Positions 53,386-61,998 of a stretch of 64,000 bases of DNA are shown here, one piece after another (the stretch's first letter is position 1; every line of letters starts with the position of its first letter). The notes below the pieces were generated by a model that ran no database searches, was not told the origin of the DNA, and saw nothing but the letters and a program-made list of their open reading frames with translations. Origin of the DNA: JAEUPI01 sp963814435 (GTDB lineage Bacteria > Pseudomonadota > Gammaproteobacteria > Burkholderiales > Burkholderiaceae_C); NCBI GenBank assembly GCA_963814435.1, contig CAWFCV010000025.1, positions 124,001-188,000 on the forward strand, written 5' to 3'. Position numbers and translations under genes: made by a program.

Positions 53386-54129
53386 ATGATCTCGGTCACC
53401 ACGCGCCTGGCGCTCGGCTATTCGGCCATGCTGGTGCATGCCTTCACGCGCCGCGGGCTGCTGCGCCGCGAAGACGTGCGCGCCGGGCTGGCACGCCAGA
53501 TCCACTTCACGGGCGTACAGGCCTTGCCGTATGTCTGCGTCGTGGCCTTGCTGTTCGGCGCGGTCGTCGTCACGCAGGCGCTGTCGCTGCTGGGTCCCGA
53601 CAACGAGGTGGTGCTCAAGGCGGTGGTGTGGGGCGGCATCCGCGAGCTCGGGCCGCTGGTCACCGCGCTGATCATCATCGTGCGCAGCAGCGTCGCCATC
53701 GCCGCCGAGGTGGCGTTGATGCGCCTGCGCAGCGGCATCAGCGACGCCTTGTGGCGCGACGCCGCGCACGAGGAGGAGGTGGTGTTGCCGCGCGTGCTCG
53801 GCGTCGCGGTGTCGTCGGCCATGCTGGTGGCGTACTTCCAGTTCGTGGCCGTGGTCGCGGCCACGCTCACCTCGGCCGCCACGCTGGGCAGCACCATCGA
53901 GGCCGAGCTGGAGCACTTCATGACCGGCGCGGCCTGGTGGCAGGTGCCGTTTTCGATCGGCAAGGCGGCGATCTTCGGTGCCGGCATCGGCGCGATCTCG
54001 TGCTACCACGCGATGAACATTCCCAACGACATCGCCGCCGTGCCCAAGGCGGTGGTGGCCGCCTGCATCGGCAGCCTGAGTTTCGTGATCGCGGTCGACC
54101 TGTTTGCGGTGTTGCTGCTGCTGGCATGA
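53386..54129 (+). CDS. MlaE-family ABC permease
   Basis: 247 aa inner-membrane permease of an MCE lipid transporter. The conserved IHFTGVQALPYVCVVALLFGAVVVTQ, GGIRELGPLVTALIIIVRSSVAIAAEVALMRL (in pieces) and GAIFGAGIG-type region (AAIFGAGIGAISCYHAM) match MlaE. No MlaF-type ATPase gene is next to it, so the ATPase must come from elsewhere or be shared. Followed within 10 bp by the MCE protein. Confidence 0.9.
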   Translation: MISVTTRLALGYSAMLVHAFTRRGLLRREDVRAGLARQIHFTGVQALPYVCVVALLFGAVVVTQALSLLGPDNEVVLKAVVWGGIRELGPLVTALIIIVRSSVAIAAEVALMRLRSGISDALWRDAAHEEEVVLPRVLGVAVSSAMLVAYFQFVAVVAATLTSAATLGSTIEAELEHFMTGAAWWQVPFSIGKAAIFGAGIGAISCYHAMNIPNDIAAVPKAVVAACIGSLSFVIAVDLFAVLLLLA

Positions 54130-54139
54130 TGATCTGACC

Positions 54140-55135
54140 ATGAGCACAATGCCCGCCAAGGACCCGTCGATTCGACGCCAGATCGTCGGCCTGCTGGTGG
54201 TGGCCATCCTGCTGGTGCTGGCGATGGTGGCGGGCATCGCGACGCGACACGATCTGTTCTCGAAGAAGGCGCAGCTGCACTTCGTCACCGACAACGCCAC
54301 CGGCCTGGCGCCGGGCACCAGCGTGCGACTGAGCGGCTACCGGGTGGGCTCGGTGTCCAACATGGCCCTGCAACCCGACCTCAAGGTGCGGGTCACGATG
54401 TCGATCGCCGCCGAGCACTTCGACAGCCTGCGCAGCGATGCCAGCGCGCTGCTGGTGCGCGAACAGCTGCGCGCGCCGGCGCTCGAGTTGCGACCGGGCA
54501 AGCTCGCCAACGCGCTGGCCGGCGACGACCCGGCCATCACGTACTCGCGCGGCGGCACGCTGACCGAGATCGCCGACGACCTGCGCGAACGCCTGGCGCC
54601 GATCCTCGAGGACGTGAAGCAGGTCACCGGCACCATTCGGCAGCAGAAGGGCGACATCGCCGCGATGATCGGCAATGCCGCGTCGGCCTCGCGCGATCTG
54701 GCCGGCACCGCGAAGGAGATGCGTGCCCTGGCCGGCGACGCGCGTTCGCGCGTCGGCAAGCTCGGGGCGCAGGCGCAGTCGGCGCTGGCCGAGGCCAACC
54801 AGGCCGTGGCGCGCACCGCCAACGTGATCGGACAGGCCGAAAAGAGCCTGGCCACCGTGAACGCCAGCCTGCCCGGGCTGCTGCAGAAATCCAACGACAT
54901 GCTCGAGCAGCTGAATGCGGTGGCACGCGATGCGCGCACGGTGTCGAATTCCACCGCCACCAGCGTGCCCGGCCTGCTGCGCAGCGTGACGCCACTGGTC
55001 GACGACACGCGCGACATCGTCTCCGGCGTCAAGCAGTCGTGGCCGGTGAAGAACATGATGCCGGCGCCGTCGTCGCCCACGCTGGTGATCGACAGCCACG
55101 ACGCCGCGAGCCTGCGTGAACCACCGGTCCGTTAG
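54140..55135 (+). CDS. MCE-domain protein (MlaD-like)
   Basis: 331 aa. N-terminal span (IVGLLVVAILLVLAMVAGIAT), one MCE domain (LHFVTDNATGLAPGTSVRLSGYRVGSVSNM... to about residue 125) and a long alpha-helical tail (residues about 150-310) rich in Ala/Gln, as in MCE proteins that form a periplasmic tunnel. It would bind the MlaE permease and shuttle phospholipid between membranes. The stop overlaps the next gene by 20 nt. Confidence 0.9.
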   Translation: MSTMPAKDPSIRRQIVGLLVVAILLVLAMVAGIATRHDLFSKKAQLHFVTDNATGLAPGTSVRLSGYRVGSVSNMALQPDLKVRVTMSIAAEHFDSLRSDASALLVREQLRAPALELRPGKLANALAGDDPAITYSRGGTLTEIADDLRERLAPILEDVKQVTGTIRQQKGDIAAMIGNAASASRDLAGTAKEMRALAGDARSRVGKLGAQAQSALAEANQAVARTANVIGQAEKSLATVNASLPGLLQKSNDMLEQLNAVARDARTVSNSTATSVPGLLRSVTPLVDDTRDIVSGVKQSWPVKNMMPAPSSPTLVIDSHDAASLREPPVR

Positions 55136-56003
55136 CCTCGTCGGCCGCGCCCTGCTGGCCGCGCTGTGCGCGGCGCTGGTCGCGGCATGCGGCTCGAGCG
55201 CACCCGCGCGCGCACCGAACACCGCGCACGAGGCGGCGCTGGCGTCGAGCCAGCGCGCCGCGCGCGCGCTGCAGCGCGGCGACGCGGCGGCCGCGCTGGC
55301 GCTGTACGAGCAGGCCTTGTCGGCGGCCGATTCGGTGGAAGACTTCGACACCAGCGGCGCGACGCTGCTCAACCTGTCGCTGGTCCATGCGCGCCTGGGC
55401 CAGGTGCGCGAGGCGCATCAGCGCGTCGACCGCATCCTGCAGGCCCAGGGCCGGTACACGGGTGCGCTGCAATCGCAGGCCGCGACACGCAAGGCGCTGC
55501 TGTACCTCGACGCGCCCGATCTGCAGTCCGCGCTCACCTGGGTCGACCGTGCGCAAGCCGCGTGTACCGAGCCCTGCGCGTTGGCGGCGGTGCTGGCCGA
55601 CATCCGGGCCCATGTCGCGCTGGAGCGTGGCGACGCGGCCGGGGCCGCGGCACAGGCCACGCGCGCGGCCGCGTTGGCCGTGGCCCCGGAGCAGCAGGCC
55701 GAACAGGCCAACGCCCAGCGTCTGCTCGGGCGCGCCCAGGCGAAGCTGGGCGACCGCAACGCCGCCGCGGCGGCGTTGCGGCGTGCGCTCGACATCGATC
55801 GTTCGCTGGGCCTGCCCGATCGCATCGCGCTCGACCTGCTGTACGCCGGCGACAACGCCGCCCAAGGCGGCCAGGCAGCCGAGGCGCGCGAATTCTTCGA
55901 ACGTGCCCTGCGGGTCAGCGAAGCGGCGGGTCTGTCGCGCACGGTCGATGTGGTGAAGGCGCGACTGAAGTCACTCGACCCATCGGCATCGCGCACGCCT
56001 TGA
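55116..56003 (+). CDS. TPR-repeat lipoprotein
   Basis: 295 aa starting at GTG 55116 inside mlaD. Lipoprotein signal peptide with lipobox LVAAC (Cys at about residue 25), then TPR-like helical repeats: AARALQRGDAAAALALYEQAL, LLNLSLVHARLGQVREAHQRV, LLGRAQAKLGDRNAAAAALRRAL, LLYAGDNAAQGGQAAEAREFFERAL. Likely anchored in a membrane facing the periplasm as an accessory of the MCE system. Translation coupling with mlaD is indicated by the 20-nt overlap. Confidence 0.85.
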   Translation: MNHRSVSLVGRALLAALCAALVAACGSSAPARAPNTAHEAALASSQRAARALQRGDAAAALALYEQALSAADSVEDFDTSGATLLNLSLVHARLGQVREAHQRVDRILQAQGRYTGALQSQAATRKALLYLDAPDLQSALTWVDRAQAACTEPCALAAVLADIRAHVALERGDAAGAAAQATRAAALAVAPEQQAEQANAQRLLGRAQAKLGDRNAAAAALRRALDIDRSLGLPDRIALDLLYAGDNAAQGGQAAEAREFFERALRVSEAAGLSRTVDVVKARLKSLDPSASRTP

Positions 56004-56406
56004 TCGGAGCGGGTTCGGTTCTTCTGATCCGATTGCGGTGCGAAATCGAGTCGCGGCCATCTACCTAAATTGAGACCGGACATTCGACGGTCGAGCGAGG
56101 GCGCAGCCGCGGGCGGGCAACCGCCGGGGCTCATGCGTCCCTAAATCGCCCCGTCGGCCGCCCACCCGCGGCTGCACCCGAACCACGAAGGCGGTTCACG
56201 CGCGCGCTGCCTCCGCACGGCGGTGATGCCATGGGCAACGCGGCAGGCTGAGGGCCGGGCGACGATTTAGGGACGCATGAGGAGCCCGGCCCTCGGCCTG
56301 CCGCGTTGCTCGCTCGGTCGCTGTACCTCTGCGTCCAATCGCAAACCAAACATCAGCAACGGGCCGCAAGGCGCCCATTGCGGCGCAGGATCGAACTGCT
56401 ACGAGG
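56004..56406. other. Convergent intergenic region with opposed stem-loops
   Basis: About 400 bp between the two convergent lipid-transport operons. It contains the pair of stem-loops at 56099-56179 and 56235-56309 and no gene. It may serve as a bidirectional terminator region. Confidence 0.6.
56099..56309. repeat. REPIN-like pair of stem-loops with complementary loops
   Basis: Stem-loop 1: 20-nt arms 56099-56118 and 56160-56179 (18 pairs). Stem-loop 2: 26-nt arms 56235-56260 and 56284-56309 (one G-T wobble). The loops carry the same 19-mer in opposite orientation: CTCATGCGTCCCTAAATCG at 56130-56148 and its reverse complement at 56263-56281. The arms of the two stems differ in sequence, yet each is self-complementary. 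Resembles a REP doublet. Confidence 0.85.
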
Positions 56407-57039
56407 TCAGGCCCCAGGGCAACGCGCCGCATTGCCGCCGTCCACCGCGATCAACGCGGCCGCGATGCGATCGGCGATCTGCACGATCGCCTGCCGGTGT
56501 GCTTCGGCCAACGCAGGAACGCCGGCGGACACGGTCTGTCGTACCGCGTCGCGGCAACGCAATTCGGGCGTGCCGCCGGACGCGCTGGACGCGATCGACC
56601 AGTCGGTCACGATGGCCGCATGCTGGGCAGGCGCGGAATCGAATCGCTGCACGTCGACGCGCACGCGCCAGGTCTTGCCCGAGACGGGCTTCGTCAGCCC
56701 GGGTGCGCCCAGGCGGTGCGCCAGCGCGTCACCAAAGGCACCTTGCATCTCGTCGGCCAGCGGCGCGACCCAGCGTTCCTGTTCGAGCAGCCGCATCGAA
56801 TCGTCGCTCAGGCGCACCACCCATTGCGGCTGGTCCACCTGCGCGGGCACGCTCACGCCGGCGATCGTCCAGCTGATCGTCGAGTTGGCGCCGGCTGTTG
56901 CAGCCGAGCCGGCCGCCGGCATCAGCGTGTGGTAGCGCGTCGGCGGGGCCGATCCGCACGCGGCGAGCACCAGGCCCGCGATGACACAGAGCCAGCCCGT
57001 TGCCGGCATCGACCTCGAGTGGTGGGTGGCTCGGCTCAC
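56407..57039 (-). CDS. pqiC: PqiC-type lipoprotein (ABC transport auxiliary)
   Basis: 210 aa outer-membrane lipoprotein: signal peptide with lipobox LVLAACGSAP, then the PqiC/DUF330 domain (YHTLMPAAG, QWVVRLSDDSMRLLEQERWVAPLADEMQ in pieces, RVRVDVQRFDSAPAQHAAI). In E. coli PqiC forms a ring at the outer membrane end of the PqiB tunnel. ATG 57039 overlaps the pqiB stop by 4 nt; last gene of the pqiAABC operon. Confidence 0.9.
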   Translation of the reverse strand: MSRATHHSRSMPATGWLCVIAGLVLAACGSAPPTRYHTLMPAAGSAATAGANSTISWTIAGVSVPAQVDQPQWVVRLSDDSMRLLEQERWVAPLADEMQGAFGDALAHRLGAPGLTKPVSGKTWRVRVDVQRFDSAPAQHAAIVTDWSIASSASGGTPELRCRDAVRQTVSAGVPALAEAHRQAIVQIADRIAAALIAVDGGNAARCPGA

Positions 57040-58784
57040 GGTCGCACCTCGGGCGCTTTGCTCAGATCGGGATCGGGCGGCTTGCCGCGCAGCAGCGATT
57101 CGGGGTGCTGCTGCAGGTAGTCGCCCAGCTGGCGCAGTGCGCGCGCGGCACGCTGCATTTCGACGATCGCGTCGTTGGCGTTGCGCAGCAGCGGCGCGTC
57201 GGGCTGCGCCACGTTGCGCTCCAGGCTGCCGAGTGTGCCCTGCACCGCACCGAGCGTCTGGCGCACGTCGCCGAGGGCGCGCTGGGTCTCGGGGGCGAGC
57301 TGCCGGATGGCGTCGTTGGCACTGGTCAGCGCCTCCTGCAGGCTGCGGCTCGCCGCGCCAACGCTCTTCAACGTGTCCTGCAGGTCGCCGCTGGCGGCGT
57401 TGGCGGACTTCAGCGTCTGGTTCAAGTTGCTGCCGATCTCGTCGAAGCGGATCTTCGACACCCGGCTCACGATCTCGGCCAGCTGCGGCTGCAGGTCGCT
57501 GAACGCGCTCGGCACGCTGGGAATCGTCGGTGTCGCGCTGCGTTCGTCGAGCGTGGCCTTGCTGGTCTTGGGCATGAACTCGAGTGCCACGTAGTTCTGT
57601 CCGGTCAGCAAGTTGCCGGTTCGCACCTGCGCCCGCAGGCCGTACTCGACCAGCTTCTTCATGAAGCCATGGTCGGGACTGGCGGCCTGCCGCGCGGGCG
57701 CGGTGTAGGCCGAGCGCATCGCGCCCAGCCGGCTCGGGAAGATCTCGGCCACCACCTCGGCCGGATAGTGGCCGCCGCCGCGATCGGGCTGCAGCGACAC
57801 GCTGCGCACGCTGCCCAGCTCCACGCCGAGCAGTTCCACCGGAGCGCCGATGTTCAGCCCGCGCACCGATTGCTCGAACACCATGCGCACGCGCATCGGC
57901 GCGCCATCGGGTGGCGCCAGCGCCGCCTGGCGGTCGCGGAACAGCGTGAAGCGGTGCCCATCGGGTGCCGGCGGGCTGTTGACGGCATCGGCGGGCGTGG
58001 CGAACGCCAGGCCGCCGGACACCAGCGACGCGATCGACTCGGTGTTGATCGCGAGCCCGTTGGCGTTCAACGACACGTCCACACCGCTGGCATTCCAGAA
58101 GCGCGATTGCACCTTCACCAGACGCTCGTTGGGCGCTTCGATGAACACGCGCACGGCCAGCGCGTCGTGGGCCGGGTCGAGCGTGTAGCCGACCACGCGG
58201 CCGACGCGGGTGCGCTTGTAGAACACCGGCGAGCCGACCTCGAGCGAACCCAGGTCGTTGGCGGCGAGCACGAAGCTGCGCCCGGGTTCGCCGCGCAGCA
58301 CGAACGGCGGCACCTCCAGCCCCGAGAAGCGCCGCTGCTGCTCGGTGGATTCGCCGGCGTCGACGCCGATGTAGGCGCCGGAGAACAGCGTGCTGAGGCC
58401 GCTGACGCCGGCGGTGCCGATGCGCGGCCGCACGACCCAGAACTTGGTGTCCTCGACCGTCAGGTTCTCAGCGCTCTTGTCGAGCTTGGCGCTGACGATC
58501 ACGCGCTTACGGTCGGGGCTGAGCACGACGCGGCTGACATGGCCGACCACCACTTCCTTGAAGCGCAGCTCGGTGCGGCCGGGCTCGATGCCCTCGGCGT
58601 TGCTGAAGGTGATCGTGATTTCGGGGCCGGCCTGCGTCAACGTGCGCACGATCAGCAGCGCCCCGGCGATCAGCGCCACGATCGGCACGATCCACACCAG
58701 CGACAGGCGCATCCGGCGCGGGCGCACGATCACCGGGGCGGGCAGGCCGTCGGGCGCCTGCGGCGGCTTATCGGGCGGGCTCAT
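57036..58784 (-). CDS. pqiB: PqiB, triple-MCE intermembrane tunnel protein
   Basis: 582 aa. One N-terminal span (LSLVWIVPIVALIAGALLIV), three MCE domains starting near GPEITITFSNAEGIEPGRTELRFK, RSFVLAANDLGSLEVGSPVFYKR and MRVRMVFEQSVRGLNIGAPVELL (each read in pieces), and a C-terminal coiled-coil needle (residues about 440-570). This matches PqiB, which spans the periplasm. Overlaps pqiA2 by 17 nt and pqiC by 4 nt. Confidence 0.93.
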   Translation of the reverse strand: MSPPDKPPQAPDGLPAPVIVRPRRMRLSLVWIVPIVALIAGALLIVRTLTQAGPEITITFSNAEGIEPGRTELRFKEVVVGHVSRVVLSPDRKRVIVSAKLDKSAENLTVEDTKFWVVRPRIGTAGVSGLSTLFSGAYIGVDAGESTEQQRRFSGLEVPPFVLRGEPGRSFVLAANDLGSLEVGSPVFYKRTRVGRVVGYTLDPAHDALAVRVFIEAPNERLVKVQSRFWNASGVDVSLNANGLAINTESIASLVSGGLAFATPADAVNSPPAPDGHRFTLFRDRQAALAPPDGAPMRVRMVFEQSVRGLNIGAPVELLGVELGSVRSVSLQPDRGGGHYPAEVVAEIFPSRLGAMRSAYTAPARQAASPDHGFMKKLVEYGLRAQVRTGNLLTGQNYVALEFMPKTSKATLDERSATPTIPSVPSAFSDLQPQLAEIVSRVSKIRFDEIGSNLNQTLKSANAASGDLQDTLKSVGAASRSLQEALTSANDAIRQLAPETQRALGDVRQTLGAVQGTLGSLERNVAQPDAPLLRNANDAIVEMQRAARALRQLGDYLQQHPESLLRGKPPDPDLSKAPEVRP

Positions 58785-59439
58785 CGGTTCCTTCGCCGGC
58801 CACGTCGCGATCCGGCCAGATCAGGCGCGGGTCGAAGCTCGCCGCCGCCAGCATGGTGGCGATCACCACGGCGCCGAAGGCCAGCAGGCCCGACTCGGGC
58901 TGCACGCTGGCAAAGGCGCCGAATTGCACCATGCCCACCAGCAGCACGACGACGAAGATGTCGAGCATCGACCAGTGGCCCACGGTCTCGATCAGGCGGT
59001 ACAGGATCGCACGTTCGCGCTGGCGCCAGGTGGAGCGCTGCCAGGCAGTGGCGGTCAGCAGCGCCAGCGCGCAGATCTTGGCGATCGGCACCGCGATGCT
59101 GGCCACGAACACGATCACCGCCAGTTCCCACGAGCCCGACTCCCACAGCTCGGCGATGCCGCCGAGAATCGTGTGCTGCGAGTGACCGAGCAGCACGCTC
59201 GAGGTGCCCATCACCGGCAGCACGTTGGCCGGGACGTAGAACATCACCGCGGCGACCAGGAACGCGGTGGTGCGCTGCAGGCTGTCGGGCTTGCGCGCGC
59301 GCAGCGCATGCGCACAGCGCGGGCAGGCGGTCTCGCCCGGTCGTGCGCGCGCCAGCGACACGAGGCCGCAGCACTCGCAGCCGAACAGCCCGCGCGAACG
59401 GGCGGTGGGCCACGAGGTTGCGGCGGCGGCGGGGTTCAT
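58768..59439 (-). CDS. pqiA: PqiA-domain membrane protein, second copy
   Basis: 223 aa. N-terminal zinc-ribbon-like Cys pairs (CECCGL...CPRCAHAL) then four spans (FLVAAVMFYVPANVLPVMG, LAVIVFVASIAVPIAKICAL, LDIFVVVLLVGMVQFGAF, LLAFGAVVIATMLAA). E. coli PqiA contains two such halves in one chain; here each half is a separate gene. Overlaps the upstream pqiA half by ATGA and pqiB by 17 nt, so dosage of the two halves is coupled. Confidence 0.9.
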   Translation of the reverse strand: MNPAAAATSWPTARSRGLFGCECCGLVSLARARPGETACPRCAHALRARKPDSLQRTTAFLVAAVMFYVPANVLPVMGTSSVLLGHSQHTILGGIAELWESGSWELAVIVFVASIAVPIAKICALALLTATAWQRSTWRQRERAILYRLIETVGHWSMLDIFVVVLLVGMVQFGAFASVQPESGLLAFGAVVIATMLAAASFDPRLIWPDRDVAGEGTDEPAR

Positions 59440-60113
59440 GCCGGCAACTCGTCGGCGCGCTGCCACAGGCCGTGCAGACCGGCCGCCTGGTTGGCGGTGA
59501 GCAGCACCGTGAGCGCTGCGTACGAGAAGATGCCCACGCCGGGCACCACGCTGGCCAGGCCGGCGCTGCGCACGATGGCGATCAGCGTGCCGAGCATGAA
59601 CACCTCCACCATGCTCCAGCGCGTGACCCAGCGCAGCGCCCGCATCGCGGCCACGAAGCTCGGTGCGCGCCGGCCCATCGTCAGCGGGCCCAGCACCCAC
59701 AGCCGCAGCAGGATCACCGCCAGCGGAAAGCCGATGGCGGTGGCCCCGGCGAGCAGCGCCACCGCCTGCTGGCCCTCGGCCCAGGTGGCGGCGATCGCCT
59801 CGAACAGCGTGGCCGACGAACGCACGCCGCGCAGATCGAGGGTCACGATGTCGGCGGCGTTGCCCATCACGACGCAGATCAGCGAGGCCACCGCCAATGC
59901 CAGTTGACCTTCGGCGTCGATGCGGTGCCCGCGCCCCAGCGTGGCGCCGCAACGCGAGCAGCGCGCCTCGTCGCCGGCCGCCAACGACTGCCGCGTGTAC
60001 ACCGCATCGCATTCCTCGCACACCACCAGCCCGGGGTAGGTGGCCGCGGTGTCGTGCGCACCGCGTCCCGACCAGCCCAGACGCCACAGCAACCGATGCC
60101 AGGTGACGCTCAT
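59436..60113 (-). CDS. pqiA: PqiA-domain membrane protein, first copy
   Basis: 225 aa. Cys-pair motif CEECDAVYT...CSRCGATLG, then four spans (LALAVASLICVVMGNAADIV, VALLAGATAIGFPLAVILL, MVEVFMLGTLIAIVRSAGL, FSYAALTVLLTANQAAGL). Start ATG 60113 (MSVTWHRLLWRLG) is favoured; the open frame continues upstream with no family likeness. First gene of the pqi operon; in E. coli the homologous genes are stress (paraquat) inducible. Confidence 0.9.
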   Translation of the reverse strand: MSVTWHRLLWRLGWSGRGAHDTAATYPGLVVCEECDAVYTRQSLAAGDEARCSRCGATLGRGHRIDAEGQLALAVASLICVVMGNAADIVTLDLRGVRSSATLFEAIAATWAEGQQAVALLAGATAIGFPLAVILLRLWVLGPLTMGRRAPSFVAAMRALRWVTRWSMVEVFMLGTLIAIVRSAGLASVVPGVGIFSYAALTVLLTANQAAGLHGLWQRADELPA

Positions 60114-60276
60114 GGGGGCGTCCGCGCGAGGCGCGCTCGGTCGCCTGCAGGCCCTGGGCGCGGGTCTGCGCACTGGCGCTGCGGCGCGAGGGTGTACCGG
60201 GTCGACACGGGGCGATTGTGCCGCGCCGCCGCGTCGCCGGTGCCCTCGCTTCCCCTGGGGTGCGCAGCGTCGTGCG

Positions 60277-60972
60277 TCAGTTGTTCGGCGCCGCGCTCAG
60301 GCGCGACTGCAGCCGCTCGACGTCGGCCGTCAGGCGGCCGGCCACCAGGCGCACCAGCTCGAAGCCGAACTCCGGGTTCTGGTAGTACAGCTGCAGCAGC
60401 GTGCTCTCGTCGATCGTCAGCACCCGGCAGTCCTGACTGCAGCGCGCGGTGAAGGTGCGGCGCCGGTCGGGCGCGAAGAAGGCAATCTCGCCGAACATGT
60501 TGCCGGGTTGCAGCGGCTTGCCGATCTCGACGATCTCGATCTCGCCTTCGGCCAGGAAGTACAGATGGTCGGCAATGTCGCCCTTGCGGAACAGGATCTC
60601 GCCGGCCTTCATGGCGCGCGACTTCATGTACGGCTTGAGCCACAGGCCGGTCAGGTCGCCGCGTTTCGCGGCCTTGGTGACGCGCCGCGTCAGCTTGACC
60701 ATCTCGAGCGCGCGGTAGATGTTCACCGGCAGCATGGCGCCGTGCATGAACAGCATCGGAATCGACGGGTAGAGCAGACCGTACATCAAGAAGCAGAAAT
60801 TCGTGCCCACCGCGAGCCAGCGCAGCGGGATCATGGTCTTCACGAAGGCACCGGCAATGCCCAGCGCCCCCGCGAAGCCCGCCGACACGAGCGCCAGCAC
60901 GCCGTTGGGCGTGGCCAAGGTGCCATGCAAGGTGGCGATGGCGATCTCGATGACGTCCTGGGGCAGCAGCAC
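60277..60972 (-). CDS. Cyclic-nucleotide-binding membrane protein
   Basis: 231 aa. Two hydrophobic segments at the N-terminus (LVSAGFAGALGIAGAFV, FCFLMYGLLYPSIPMLFMHG), then a cNMP-binding jelly roll: AGEILFRKGDIADHLYFLAEGEIEI, GNMFGEIAFFAPDRRRTFTARCSQDCRVL (phosphate-binding cassette GEIAFF...RRTFTA). No DNA-binding domain, so it is a membrane sensor rather than a Crp-like regulator. Diverges from minC with 251 bp between. Confidence 0.85.
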   Translation of the reverse strand: MLLPQDVIEIAIATLHGTLATPNGVLALVSAGFAGALGIAGAFVKTMIPLRWLAVGTNFCFLMYGLLYPSIPMLFMHGAMLPVNIYRALEMVKLTRRVTKAAKRGDLTGLWLKPYMKSRAMKAGEILFRKGDIADHLYFLAEGEIEIVEIGKPLQPGNMFGEIAFFAPDRRRTFTARCSQDCRVLTIDESTLLQLYYQNPEFGFELVRLVAGRLTADVERLQSRLSAAPNN

Positions 60973-61223
60973 GGTTTCGTCTCTGGTGAGCGGGCATTAT
61001 CGGATGCGGCCGCGCGATGCCGCACTCGTGCGCATACCAGCCGCGCCGTTCTGTCAATACCCAACTCGAAGCGGCCGGTCGCGCATCGCGCCGGCGCTGC
61101 AGTGGCTATCGTGTGATGCGGGCGTCGTGTGTGCGGTGTCGCGGCGCCCGATACCACATCCAGCATGCGGCCGGCTGACGGGCCGTGCCGATAGAATTGC
61201 GCGCTTTCGGGTGCCCCCAACGC
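60973..61223. other. Divergent promoter region before minC
   Basis: 251 bp without a gene. A TAGAAT at 61192-61197 could serve as a -10 box for minC, but no matching -35 box is evident at the right distance. Confidence 0.35.
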
Positions 61224-61964
61224 ATGGCCGTCGTTTCCCGCGAGAACTCAGTCGCCATCCTCGAGCTGAGGAGCGCCGCGCTCACATTGATCGCCGTGGT
61301 GCTGAAGACGACCGACCTCGACGCGCTGGCGGGCGAACTCGAGCAGCGCGCCAGCGTGATGCCCGGGCTGTTCGAGGACGAGCCGGTGGCGATCGACCTG
61401 TCGCGCGTGCGCGAGCCGGAGCAGGCGGTCGACTTCGCGGCGCTGATCGCGCTGCTGCGTCTGCACCGCATGGTGCCGGTGGCCGCACGCGGCGGCAGCC
61501 CCGCGCAGATGGCCGCCGCGTTTGCCGCGGGGCTGGTCGAAGCGCCCGAGGGTGCCCGAGCGCCGCGCGAGCAGCCGGCGGTGCCGCCGATCGAGCGCAT
61601 CGTCGAGGTGCAGCTGCCTGCGCCGCCGCCGCTGATCGTCGACCGGCCGTTGCGCTCGGGCCAGCAGGTGTATGCGCGCGATCGCGACCTGATCGTGCTT
61701 GCGCTGGTGAGCTACGGCGCCGAGGTCATCGCCGACGGCCACATCCATGTCTACGCACCGCTGCGCGGCCGCGCGCTGGCCGGTGCCAAGGGCAACACCG
61801 AGGCGCGCATCTTCACGACCGGCATGCAGGCGCAGTTGCTGGCGATTGCCGGCGTCTACCGCACCACCGACGTGCCGCTGCCCACCGAAGTGGTGGGACG
61901 CGCCGCGATGGTGCGCCTGGCCGGCGACAGCCTGCTGATCGAACCACTCGAATCGCGGGCATGA
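61224..61964 (+). CDS. minC: Septum site-determining protein MinC
   Basis: 246 aa inhibitor of FtsZ ring assembly. The N-terminal FtsZ-binding domain (LELRSAALTLIAVVLKTTDLDALAGEL, in pieces), an Ala/Pro-rich linker with EQPAVPPIERIVEV, and the C-terminal beta-helix (VDRPLRSGQQVYARDRDLIVLALVSYGAEVIADGHIHVYAPLRGRALAGA in pieces) are all clear. Start ATG 61224 is placed by homology; MPIELRAFG from 61185 is unlikely. minD follows after 34 bp. Confidence 0.95.
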   Translation: MAVVSRENSVAILELRSAALTLIAVVLKTTDLDALAGELEQRASVMPGLFEDEPVAIDLSRVREPEQAVDFAALIALLRLHRMVPVAARGGSPAQMAAAFAAGLVEAPEGARAPREQPAVPPIERIVEVQLPAPPPLIVDRPLRSGQQVYARDRDLIVLALVSYGAEVIADGHIHVYAPLRGRALAGAKGNTEARIFTTGMQAQLLAIAGVYRTTDVPLPTEVVGRAAMVRLAGDSLLIEPLESRA

Positions 61965-61998
61965 CCGGTCCAACAACAACAGAAAGGATCTCCACCCG

